From: Rhabditophanes sp. KR3021
Lineage: Eukaryota > Nematoda > Chromadorea > Rhabditida > Alloionematidae
DNA: 64,000 nt
NCBI GenBank assembly: GCA_963281155.1
Contig: CAUJLY010000003.1
Span: 2,170,001-2,234,000 of the forward strand
Reading direction: 5' to 3'
Each line of letters opens with the position of its first letter. Position 1 is the first letter of the stretch. Below the pieces are notes generated by a model that saw only the letters and a list, made by a program, of their open reading frames with translations, was not told the origin of the DNA and did not search any database. Below are positions 10,857 through 21,731 of this stretch, in pieces. The position numbers were made by a program, and so were the translations under genes.

Positions 10857-13077
10857 ATGCAAATGGGGCAGCAATCTACTGAAATGTCCGACACCTACTC
10901 CAAGGCCATCAACGACCTTCAATCAACCCAAACTCCTCAGGGTCTGATTAATGGCGTTTATGTTGATGGGGACTTGGTCAACTGCATCGCCTATGCTACG
11001 GGAAGAGATGTTTCTGTCGATCGTGTTGATGACACTGTTATTAATGGCATTTTTGGAGGATGTGGAGATGGCGTAAGTTTTCATTGAATAACTATTAATA
11101 TATCCCTATTTATTTTCTTCTTATTATACTCATGGTCTTATTTATTTTTTTTATTAATTTCCTACACCTCTTTTTATATTTCTTATTTTGTTTATTTATT
11201 TACCAGTTTTGTTATTTTTTACATATTGTTATAAGCTCTTTTTTATAAGGTTTCTTTTAGTTTGAAGTTGGACTTTACAAAAGTTACTTAGCCGTAGCCA
11301 CTGAAGGCCAATTGTTGGTGCAAAAAAGTGACATCAATGAAAAAGAATCCCTTAAATGGGAACACATCCGTTCGATGAATGTAGAAATTTCCGGATCCAA
11401 GGCTAATCACAATTTCGCCACTGATGTCGACATTTCACGCAAGTTGAATGGAAAGGTCGAAGACGAGGAGGAAAAAGAACTCGTTGCTTGGGCTGACGAA
11501 GAATTGGACAGTGGAGTTGTCCATGGAGAAGACGCTAGGCTTTCTCATTCTGCCTCCAATCGAAATGGCCGAGGAGCTAAAGACAACGGCTGGTCTGCCG
11601 ATGAGATGTTTAGAAGAAACAATGAAATGGGAATCCAATCTACTTTCGATGGTTCCGAGAATCTGTACACAACTGCCCAGATTGTTGGAACAGATGCTGA
11701 CAGAAGAAGAGCTGAGGCCATGGCCCGTGAAATTGAGAATAACGTAGAGTCTAAGAAGAATGCAGAGCTGGAGAACGAAGACGAGGAAAAGAATATTACC
11801 GAAAGAAAATTCGTGAAGAGTAATGATGTAAGATCTTTTCAAAAGGATGTTTCAACAAAGAAACATACCATAATTAGAACTAGCAAGTTAAATGGTCTTC
11901 CGCAACAACCACTCAGAAATAACAAGCTCAATGATGTTCCTCAGCAACAACAACCACTCAGAAATAACAAGGAACAATTTCAACCACAACAACAAATTCC
12001 TAGAAATAGCAAATCTAACGAGACCTTCCAACAAGTCTCCAGAAACAAATCACAACCAAATGACCAACAGCCCACCAGAAACAGTAAGTCTAACGAGAAC
12101 TTCCAACAAATCCAAAGAAATTTCAAGGAGTCAGCCCAGAATACTGCGAGAAATAATAGGGAAACTTATAGATATGGGAATGAAAAGGCAAATAATGAGA
12201 CTAATCAACCTAGAAATGTTGACAAAGTTGAAACTCCTCAACAAACACCAAAAAATGGAAAGACAAATGAAGTCTCCCAACAAGTGCTCCCCAAAATTGA
12301 AGCGACTGTCGAGACAGATGTTTCAGAATCGAAAGAAGGAGAAGAAAAACTTGATTCCAAAGGACAAAAGTTTTCCTTTAACGTTAACGCAGAAGCATTC
12401 GTTCCCAACTACTCTAAAGCCAGTTCCGAAAAGTCAGATCATAGTGGCGGAGGTAACAGACACATTATGTACCAAATGCCCGCAGGAATGTACCCCAATC
12501 CCTATCAAATGCATCTAGTTTCACAACCAATGGTGGTTTGTTATCCTCCTCAAATGCCAGGCATGAATCCAGCTATGTATGCAGCAGCTGCTCATCAACA
12601 ACAATATATGATGCAGAATCACCACATGATACAGCATCAACCAATGATTGGCCAAGGAGCTCCAGGGCAACAAATGCCCCCACAAGGTCATATGCCCCCA
12701 TCCAATTATCAACCACAACCTCACCCGCAACAACAACCTCCCTTACCAAATGTTCAAGGACAGCAACAACATATACCTATTACGTATCAATCTCAAAGGA
12801 TGGGAAATGAGGGGGGTACATGATGTCAAACCACATGATGGCTGGCCCTCCACCAGGTCTTATGAATACTCAAACCGGTCAGATTGTGCCTCAACAACCC
12901 CAACATGGAGGTCCGGGGGTCGTGCCTACTAATATTCCACAGCAAGGCGCTCCTGTTGAGCAAGTTCAAACACCAGGCAATGGCCCTCCACCATGCCAAC
13001 AACAAATTTCAAGACAACATCATCAAAGAATGAATTCCAACAATGATTACCAATTCTATGGAAATCAACAACAATGA
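10857..13077 (+). CDS. ATXN2: Ataxin-2 (Lsm/LsmAD/PAM2 RNA-binding protein), frame break near 12817
   Basis: Exon 1 10857-11072 and exon 2 11261 onward (188-nt intron, phase 0). Ataxin-2 is a cytoplasmic RNA regulator that binds poly(A)-binding protein. The Lsm part is diverged. The LsmAD part is clear (NGWSADEMFRRNNEMGIQST, then NLYTTAQI). A PAM2-type motif SFNVNAEAFVP lies about two-thirds along. The rest is Gln/Asn/Pro-rich low complexity typical of the family. The frame stops at 12823 after a run of six G. Shifting one base at the run continues immediately into an 85-residue Q/P-rich frame with the same composition (12820-13077). I read this as a one-base loss in a homopolymer, either an assembly error or a real truncation. 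An AATAAA at about 13174 follows. Confidence 0.88.
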
Positions 13078-13434
13078 TGATGAGGACTAACCATTTTCGG
13101 CTAAATCTCCAACCCATAATTTAATTGCTTTTATAATCAACACCACTGAATTTTTGTATACTGATGTTTATTAAATAAAAGTGTTATTATTAAGCAAATA
13201 TTTTTCATTAATTATTACATGAATATATTTTATTTGTATTTTCTTAACAATTCCATAACCTTCTCTTGTTGATTGTCACCAGCCATTTCATTAACAATTC
13301 AAAGTACACGACGTAACTGTCTCAAAACGAACAAAGCAGATGATGATAGATACACATGTGACTTGTGTCACTTCGAAAGCTTAGTCTTTTAATAAAGTTG
13401 AGAAGAATATACTTTTTATTGGTTAGATTATAAA

Positions 13435-14085
13435 ATGGGCTCCGAAGATGCTGTTACGACGTTGAAGATCTTAGGTAGGTAATGCACAATTTTTTCAGCT
13501 AATGATTGTTTTAATTTAGTGATTGGAGAAAGTGGCGTTGGTAAATCTAGTTTGATGCTTCGTTATGTAGATGATACGTTCAATGCCGAAATTTCCGCTA
13601 CAATTGGCGTTGATTTCAGGGTAACGATAAGAAATATCAACGGAGATAATGTAAAATTAGCCATATGGGACACTGCAGGGCAAGAGAGATTCAGAACATT
13701 GACACCTAGTTACTACAGAGGAGCACAGGGGGTAATTTGCGTGTACGACGTCTCCACAAGATCAACTTTCACTCGTCTTGAACACTGGCTCCAAGAAATC
13801 GATACTTATTGCACAAGAGGCGAAGCAATTAAAATTCTTGTAGGAAATCAAATAGATAAACCTTACAAAGAAGTCACTCGCGAAGAAGGGCAAGCTTTTG
13901 CAAAGAAAAATAAGATGCTTTTCATCGAAGCTTCGGCAAAAACAAAGGAAGGAGTTGAAATGGCTTTTGAAGAGTTAATTGAAAAGATTATTCAGACTCC
14001 TGGGTTATGGGAAAGCAAGGAAAGAAATGGGGTCAAAATTGGAACCGGGGCGGCTGTTGAGGGAAATGGAATGTGTAATTGCTAA
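13435..14085 (+). CDS. RAB18: Rab18 small GTPase
   Basis: Exons 13435-13474 and 13520-14085 (45-nt intron) give about 201 residues. G-box motifs are GESGVGKSS (P-loop), a switch I with ATIGVDF, WDTAGQERFRTLTPSYYRGA (switch II), NQID (G4, where most Rabs have NKxD) and EASAKT (G5). The C-terminal KIIQTPGLWES is diagnostic of Rab18, and the end CNC supplies prenylation cysteines. Rab18 acts at the ER and lipid droplets. N-Q-I-D instead of N-K-I-D is a small oddity in the guanine-specificity loop. Confidence 0.93.
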
Positions 14086-14329
14086 TGAACTTTCTCTTTA
14101 AATGATGTCCTGCCTTTTGTATATATTATATCTGCTTGTGTAATTGCGAATAAACCTCTTTAACACTATTTTTGCTTTTGTTTAAAATTAATATTAATTA
14201 TTCGTTAAAAGTTCCAGCAATCATTTAATGAGCGCGACATTAATAAATTTATTTATATCACCATGGCAACCGTTTTATGAACGTTGTTACTATTTTTGTG
14301 AACAATATTCTTATTGAATTTATACACCA

Positions 14330-17327
14330 ATGGACAAAATATTGGGTTTATATATTTTTTGTTCTTTCATTTATCTGATTCATAATCAAGTGATTACGGA
14401 TGCCAACTTTAAATTTCTGACTAAACTCGACTGCTTACAAAATGAGTACTTTAACGAAATCACATTCCAATGTGTTGCTTGCAAAGATGGAATGGTACCT
14501 AAAGAAAGTAAAGATAGTTGTGTTTGTGGAGTAGGTTTTAAAAACGACTATAGTGGAAATGACACCATTGCTAAGTGTATCAATTGCCGAGGTTAGTTTT
14601 ATAATTTAACAAATGAATATTTTTGAAGGAAATAATTCGAACTTTGGAGTAAGTTATGATGGAAAAGAATGTGTCTCTTGCCTGAGAAATAATACAGTTG
14701 TACCTTCTAATACCGATACAGGAAAATGCCCACTTTGCTTAAAAGATTACTTTCCCGAAATATCAATTATTAATGGAACATTACGACAAGAAAGTTGCGT
14801 TGATTGTAGATTGAGCGAATTTTCCTTTGACAGTACTATTTGTCATAATTGCCTAGATGGAGATTGTTTTGTCAAAAGTCCTGAAATGTCTAGTGAAATG
14901 AAAAGACAATATTCGGCAGTACATAGTTTAGATTCAAGTATGAAAGAATATCCTAACTATTACATACAACGTTCTTTATTTAAAACGGAATATTTTTGTA
15001 AAAAGGGAAATCGAAATGAATGCCACCATTTGGCTAATTTATGTGTCTTACAGAATTATAACTTAAATAAGAATACGGCTTGTTCTTTATACCAAGCTTT
15101 TCTGAGACTGAAAATGTATGATACGTAAGTGAATTAAACTTTACATATTATAAGTGTACTTATTTTTAGGATCGAACATATTCCTTTAATATTCAGTGTA
15201 GCAAATGAGGCATCTCTTGAACTAAACAGAGAAAATGCAATTGAAAGCATCTTTAAATTTACGGAAAATTCTAATTTCTCTAAGCTGGAAATCATGGCAA
15301 ATGTTTTCACCTTAAATGGTACGTACATTGGTTTACATAATATAGATGAGCTAGATATTCAATTATGCCCAGGCTTAGGTCAGAAATTGAACAAATTCAA
15401 AACATTCGGAAGCCAGTACTCTCATTCTTGCCAGCTAAACTTAATTGACATCAAGAAAATGAGTGCGAATTTATTCTATGAATTATACTTAAAGTATCAA
15501 AAAGACGATGGAACTCAAAGTTTGTATCCAATTTATTTGGTAAATCAAGGTATCTACTCAAATAACCAGTTTATCAATCAAAATGAAGAAAGACAGCAAT
15601 CCTGGATTTTAACTAAGAGAATGTACGTGCTTGATACAACTGTATCTCATCAAATTAATTCAACAATAAGTTTAAGATATTTGTCCTCATTCAAATTGCA
15701 TATTACATTTCAACCGGGCGAAGGTGGTAAGATTCTGCCACCTTACGCTGTCATCAAGCATTCGGAGGTTGGAATATTGGATGAAACAACGATACTTCAA
15801 CATTCATTCGTAGTATCCTACAGCAACGATGATTTTGTAAATGAAAAAGGTTTAGAAATTGCATTCGCCTTTTTCTTCTGCCTGACAGTTTTGTATTCAG
15901 TTGTTCAAGCATATTCATGGGGGAAAAGATCGGGCAAATCAGTTGCAGAAATCAGTACAATGATCCAATTTATTTTCATTGAATGCAATATTTTGTCAAA
16001 TGTAATTTTAGCGATAGTTGCCGCTGTCGCAATAGGATTAACTATTTCATACAAAAAACAACAGTCAATTGTATTTATGTTGACGTTGGATGATAATAAT
16101 ATTAATTTGAAAAGATACATTATATTTGCATTTGTTCTAAAAACAATTGCTCTGATGCATAGATTAGGTCAACTCGTCTTAGCAGAAACATTTTTCATAG
16201 ATTGGGAAAAGAACAAAGTTCAAACATCTATGGCGATAAATGAACACATTTTAAGTGAACCAAGACCAATGGCAAGTCATGAACCACTAAATAATCTGAA
16301 CAAAAGCAAAAGCGACTCGAAAACTGTTGGAATCTGGAGAACTTATTTTGTAGCTAATGAATGGAATGAACTACAATGTTATCGAAAAACTAACATCGGA
16401 ATCCAAGTATTTTTGGTTGTTATATTATTTGAATATTTCCAGTTTAAGAACTATGCCAAAATAGAGCCTCAATTTGACAGAAAATCTGATACACTGGATT
16501 ATATTTACGAGTCAAATCTGACTAGATTTGCTATTCTAACTGTAATCTATTTTGTAGTGAACCTTTGCCAATGGATAACAAGATCATTTATTCTTGAGCC
16601 TATTGAGGACCCTTTTAGAAATTTTGTAGATCTCTGTTCAATAGCTAATATCAGTATAATAACTTTGACACACGCTCTTCATGGATATTACATTCATGGA
16701 AGATCGCCACACGGATATGCTGATACCAACATGGGTGAAATAAACAAATTTCTTCAAATGGAAAAGAATAACCAAAGTGGATATAGAGGAATTGATGGCC
16801 AAAATGATCTACAAACGTACATATTTACTTTTCCAAATACGTTTAGAGACAAATGGAACAGAGTTATGAATACATTAAGAGAAGTTACGGTTGCTCAATC
16901 AAAATCAAGAAACAATAATGCTGTAACCACAAAAATTGATAATAATGTTAAAATATACGAGGATTTGAATAACTTCCTCAAGACAGTCATTAGCCACGGT
17001 GATTTCGGCTGTGATTATGAAATAACTACACCGAAAGTGTTTGAGGACTTTCTAGATGTTGAATTAGCCGATACAACTCTAAAAGGTTTATTGTACAAAG
17101 ATGAATCAGAAGTAGCATACACACAAGTATTTGTTTATGGAAATGAGTTTATTTTGGTAACATTTGAATTCTTGTTCTTTATAATATCTGATTTTATTTT
17201 TACGGATGTGTTGATAAGCGCTTTTTTGACTTTTTGTTTATCTAAATTAATTCAAGCAATAACTTCTTATCTATTTACACTACATCTTATCAAGAGTAGT
17301 CTAATTGATCACAGATTCTTCATCTAA
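14330..17327 (+). CDS. TMEM67: Meckelin (TMEM67/MKS3), ciliary transition-zone membrane protein
   Basis: Exons 14330-14591, 14629-15124 and 15170-17327 (37- and 45-nt introns) keep frame and give 971 residues, near the ~995 of the vertebrate protein. There is a signal peptide (residues ~1-20) and a Cys-rich extracellular region (paired Cys, e.g. CVACKDG, CVCGVGF, CINCRG) as in meckelin. A long extracellular domain follows, then several membrane helices from about residue 510 on (LEIAFAFFFCLTVLYSVVQA; QFIFIECNILSNVILAIVAA; later ITSYLFTLHLIKSSLI). The C-terminal segment VFVYGNEFILVTFEFLFFI is very like meckelin. The protein works at the ciliary transition zone and in Wnt signalling in animals; its presence implies ciliated sensory cells or sperm. 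Confidence 0.9.
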
Positions 17328-17651
17328 TTTTCATAAATTTATAATAAATTATACGCTTTCTATGGTTTGAAGATCAAAGAATTTAAAAATGAATCATTCA
17401 AAGGCAATTATATCACATAAGCATTATCCTTTCAAAAAAATTATTTGTGACGAATCAATTCTATTTAATAATAAATTTACAAGAATAGATAAGAGTAGAA
17501 GCATGTGAATAATAGATATGACTCTTTAGGACAATATTTACTTTAATCATCAAGCAGATAACGAATTCATATAAAGATAGGTCTTTTAAGGTTTTATTCA
17601 TACAATAATTTAGTTGCTTTATTGCACAATTTTTAAATTATCTAACTAACT
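17328..17651. other. AT-rich spacer after TMEM67
   Basis: Contains the presumed TMEM67 3' UTR with AATAAATTAT-type signals near 17342 and the upstream region of the small His-rich ORF. Nothing else seen. Confidence 0.4.
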
Positions 17652-17771
17652 ATGCCACCACACGGACACCACGATCATCATGACCACCATCATGACGACC
17701 ATCACCACGATCATCATCACGATCACCATCACGAACACGATAGACACCATTGTTGCTGCACAATTTCATAA
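17652..17771 (+). CDS. 39-residue histidine/aspartate-rich micropeptide ending CCCTIS
   Basis: ATG at 17652 opens a 40-codon frame in which over half of the residues are His, mostly in D-H-H / D-H-H-H units. It ends with three consecutive Cys and TIS. GAT/GAC and CAT/CAC codons are mixed, so the repeat is not a simple DNA microsatellite and the amino-acid pattern seems kept. An AATAAA at about 17819 follows, and the ORF stands alone between TMEM67 and the GCDH fragment. The composition is that of a Zn/Ni/Cu-binding or lipidated (CCC) peptide; similar His-rich short peptides occur in invertebrates. No family is assigned and function is inference only. Confidence 0.5.
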   Translation: MPPHGHHDHHDHHHDDHHHDHHHDHHHEHDRHHCCCTIS

Positions 17772-18058
17772 ATTAATTTAAAGTATTCTGGATGATAAAA
17801 ACCATTTTTTACATTTAAATAAAATACTTACATTACACTGTCCAATTAGTTTGTTAAAAAAGAAATTCTATGCTTATCTATATTATCAAGACGATAAAAG
17901 TTTGTACGTATTTTATTTGAATATTACAACCATCAATATACTTATGAATAAAATGTTAAAAAGCTGATAACCCTGCAACAGCTTTTCCTAAAATAAAGCG
18001 TGTATGTCATGAGTTCTTTCGTAGGTATTGACAGTTTCAAGATTACAGAGATAACGCA

Positions 18059-18445
18059 TTATATGATATTCATCGACAATTCCATTTCCACGATTGGTCC
18101 AATTACTAAACTTGTTTGAACACTCATTATTGAACGATATCCAGAATCTATTCTTTCAACTTCTCTCGCAATCAAGCCATACCCGACATCTGAAGTTCCA
18201 GAACAACCGTATCCTTCGTATGGAGATCCAAGTAAACCCATTGCTCCCATTTCAGGGAAAATTGATGGATCAAAGCCTGAAATTTAGTATTTAATTCCAA
18301 AGAAAACACTTACTTCCTCCACGATATTGTTTAGTTACACACGGGAGTAACTTATCATGGCAATAAGCGTGGACTTGTTCTTTCAAAGTAACTTCATCCT
18401 CAGTTAATTCAGAATCAAGGTTAAACACATCTTTAAAGTTAATTA
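18059..18445 (-). pseudogene. Truncated glutaryl-CoA dehydrogenase copy
   Basis: The minus-strand reading has GCDH-like LNLDSELTEDE, then the segment up to RGG, an intron-like gap with good splice sites (18277-18313, 37 nt), then [25 protein letters not shown] and [18 protein letters not shown]. This is the N-terminal acyl-CoA dehydrogenase alpha domain. After [12 protein letters not shown] the homology stops and the frame ends, so the catalytic glutamate and about three quarters of the enzyme are absent. Retention of an intron-like gap argues against a processed copy. It looks like a partial segmental duplication. Confidence 0.8.
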
Positions 18446-18883
18446 AATAACAGTTTGAAAGTTAATTCGAAGATAATGAACTTCATGAAAACATATTTAT
18501 AACAAGTAAATTTTATTAATTATATAGATATGCAAATTAGTTACATTCATTTAAATTTTATTTAAGACAAGTAGAATAGCGTCCCCAATACTCTGATTTT
18601 GTTTTTTTAAGAACACCGCAGCAATTTATTTATGGCAAAAAGGGTAACAATTAAAAATAGAACATCATATTCACATTCTCGTTTTGCCTTAGCTACATAT
18701 GATTAACAGTGTAATTGACATGTAAACCTTGGGAAACAATCATAATTAATGTATATCGAGAAAAAATATAAATAAGTCAAATGACAATATTATTACACGT
18801 CAACGAAGAATAATATTCAAATTAATTTATTAAAACTCAAATGTTGAAGGATGGCATCAAGTAATGCCAAAATAAATACAAAG
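18446..18883. other. AT-rich spacer
   Basis: No supportable gene. The right end carries the DMAP1 3' UTR. Confidence 0.4.
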
Positions 18884-20408
18884 TTATTTAACTCTTGTTC
18901 GGGACTTTTCAGTATCCATAAACCCCACTGGAATTGTAGATTTCCTTTTTCTTGTATGAGTTATGTTAACAATATTGGCATCAATCAGGCTCATCAAAGT
19001 TCTTGAAGTTGAAGGCAAGCTGTCTGCCAAATCTTTGTTGACCAATTCTCCATCTGACCCATACTCGTCTTCTTTTTGAATCATCTTGGCATCAACAACT
19101 TTATACTTGAGAGGAATGATGAAAGGTTCTTTTCCATTAGCAATATATTGATTCCTTAGACCTTCCAAGTTACTTTCATTAGCCATCATCATAGACTTGT
19201 ACTCTTGAAGAACTATAATTTCATTTCTCAAAGCATTGTATTCATTGACTGAATCTTCGTGACTATCTACTGATATTGGCAAACTAAAGTACTCGATTAT
19301 CTTGTCAATATTGCCTGTTTTCTTTAGCCCAATGTTACTTGGTAGCTTTTGTTCAAGACTCCTAGCATGAGGGCCGGCCGTTTTAAATTCAGTCCATCGA
19401 ATCGGAAGTACATCAAACTGGATTTCCGAGGTAGCAAATGTGACTACTTTTGGAGTTGGAGGAGCTCCTTTGATAACAGGTACAATTTTCGATTTGATCG
19501 GCACTTTCTTTCTAGCGACAATTGTAGGAGCTGGTGAAATTGCCGAACTCAAGATTCCAGCCGGTGAAATGGGATCTCTTTCAATTATCTTCTTTTGAAT
19601 TTCACTGTGTTTCTTTTCAATGTACTTTTTCCTGGTTTCTATTTGTTTCAACTCAGACAACAATCTTTTTTCATCTTCGATTTGTTCGTCTGTTCTGTTC
19701 CATAGCTTTAAGTATTGTTCCCTTCTTTTGCCTTCATGGACAGTGTCATAGTAGATTCTCTCAGCTCCTGTATCGCGAGCTTCATTTAAACTGTTCAAGA
19801 CATCATAAAAACGTTGTTTCATCTCTAGTAATGATTTGGTCGGGACATTAGTACCGGGCATTTTATATTGCCATTTATCAACCATCACAAACCATCTTCT
19901 GTCAAATCTCCTAGCCAAATCAAACAAATGATCCGTTTCCGCTTTGGGCCATGCCTTACAATTATTTAGGAATCGTTCATACTCATTAGTAGTGTATGTT
20001 GGAATATTCAGCGATTTATTCATCTTTGCAAACACATACTCTTCCTTATTTTCAATTCTATCAATTCGATCCCAATGGCATAATCTTAGACCATCACTGC
20101 GACAAGGATTTTCGAAAGGAGCCCACATCCATTTTCGTGTTCTTCTTCCGACGGCAATACTTGCTTTGTTTAATTTGACACCTAACTTTGGGAGAGGCTG
20201 TTTGTAGGAAAGAATTTCTTGCCTGTTCCCTTGTTGTTTAAGAAGAGAAAACAACTCCCTTGTCATTCCTTCTGGTTTCTTCGGATCACTTTCCTTAGCC
20301 GTTTTCTAAATAAAAAGGTTATAATGGTTTGATATCAAAAAATACCTTTCTGGAATCCGTGCGGCTGGAAGGCGCTAAGCCAATACTTTCAGCAAAATTA
20401 CTAGCCAT
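18884..20408 (-). CDS. DMAP1: DNMT1-associated protein 1 (SWR1/TIP60 complex subunit)
   Basis: Exon 1 20346-20408 and exon 2 18884-20305 (minus; 40-nt intron, phase 0) give 494 residues. The SANT/Myb-like region is clear: TRKWMWAPFENPCRSDGL, CHWDRIDR, TTNEYERFLN, TDHLFDLARRFDRRWFVMVD and MKQRFYDVLN. A basic coiled-coil follows (LLSELKQIETRKKYIEKKH), then the C-terminal DMAP region (LEQKLPSNIGLKKTGNIDKI). DMAP1/SWC4 is a shared subunit of the SRCAP/SWR1 and TIP60/NuA4 chromatin complexes. The initiator is the first ATG before the conserved exon; length matches the family. Confidence 0.92.
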
Positions 20409-21731
20409 TCAATCCAATCTACAATTTGACTAACTTTACTTTAAAAAGCATTAATACAAAAGCTGAGCGTAATCCCAATTTCTTTTCAAGATAACTGCTT
20501 CTAAAAATGAATGGTATACAAATATATTGTTGCAAGTAACTCTACTTTCAAAGGTAGCATAAATGCAACTGATTCCAAAGTATAATCACGCAAGGTTAAC
20601 TGACTTGAAAATATTTCAACACAAAGTTGATACAATAAATATATTATGAAAATGAATGAGATTAAGTGTATCCTATTTTTAATTGACTAAGATACAATGC
20701 ATTTCATTTTTAATTGTCCAAAATAAAATACATTTTACTTTAATTATCTCCTAGCCTTCATAATAAAATTGTTTGTATTTTTATGCAACATCTCAAGGGC
20801 TGTAAGATTTGTATACTTATTTTTTATGATAAACGCCATACTGCTTCTACGACAATATTATACGGAAAGAAGTGTAAAATCTACATTCAAGTATTACTTT
20901 CTTCGCTTACCCACACAAAAGATGACACACGTCCATTCAAGTATGGACTTAAAAAGGTATCTTCCATCAATGCATTACTCACACTACACCTTAATGTCAA
21001 CTCTCCCCTCTTAAACGTTTACATCCTTTTGTGGTAAAGACAAAGGTCGATGGTGACTGATTTTGTCGACAAATTTAACTGTGACCTAAATGGGCCACTC
21101 CGGTACATTTCTCATTTTTTTAAACATTCCTCTCACTCATATTGATCAGCGTCTGAATTTTCTAGATAACTTCTTCATTTTTGTATGTTATGATGAGGTT
21201 TTTGTTGATTGATTGTCGATCAGCCTTATATCAAATAATTTTTGTATAAAATAAATATCTTCACACTACTATTCTTTTAATTCTTCTTATTGACACCTAA
21301 CTTTATCTCTTTTAAGAACGGTATGCATAGACACACACAAATCGACTACCATCCGACTGTTTTCTTTTGTATTTAAAATAACGTTAACGAATATTACAGA
21401 GTATAATGTGCACTTTGTAAATGTGCCGTCATATAATCGTTCTTTTGATCAGATAAAACCTTACTTTTGTCAAAAGGTCACCGTGCATAAATAATAATTA
21501 AAGACACATGTGTTCCATCTTATTTGGTTAAAACATTTTACCAAACTTTTAAACGATTTGCATATTCTGCAAGCTTTCATAACAAATTATTGTGCAATCT
21601 TAAATTCACAGATGTTGTTTAAATTAATTTAATTGCAATCAATTTACGATATACATATTCATAAAACAATGTTCTATTTTAGGTCACTAGCAATTTAAAT
21701 ACCTATTTAGTCAATTGCTTCAATTAAAATA
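20409..21731. other. Divergent promoter/intergenic region between DMAP1 and alpha-catenin
   Basis: AT-rich DNA of 1.3 kb without a convincing ORF. It must carry the promoters of both flanking, divergently transcribed genes. An acceptor-like TTCTATTTTAG at about 21673-21683 suggests a spliced 5' UTR for alpha-catenin. Confidence 0.45.

Noticed and set aside
11435..11842. 135-codon minus ORF opposite ataxin-2
   Set aside because: Lies entirely opposite a well supported exon containing the LsmAD domain.
12929..13117. Minus-strand ORF across the ataxin-2 3' end
   Set aside because: Shadow of the Q/P-rich coding strand; its composition mirrors CAA/CCA codons read backwards.
19349..20207. Several plus-strand ORFs opposite DMAP1
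   Set aside because: DMAP1 has clear family motifs on the minus strand; these are antisense shadows.
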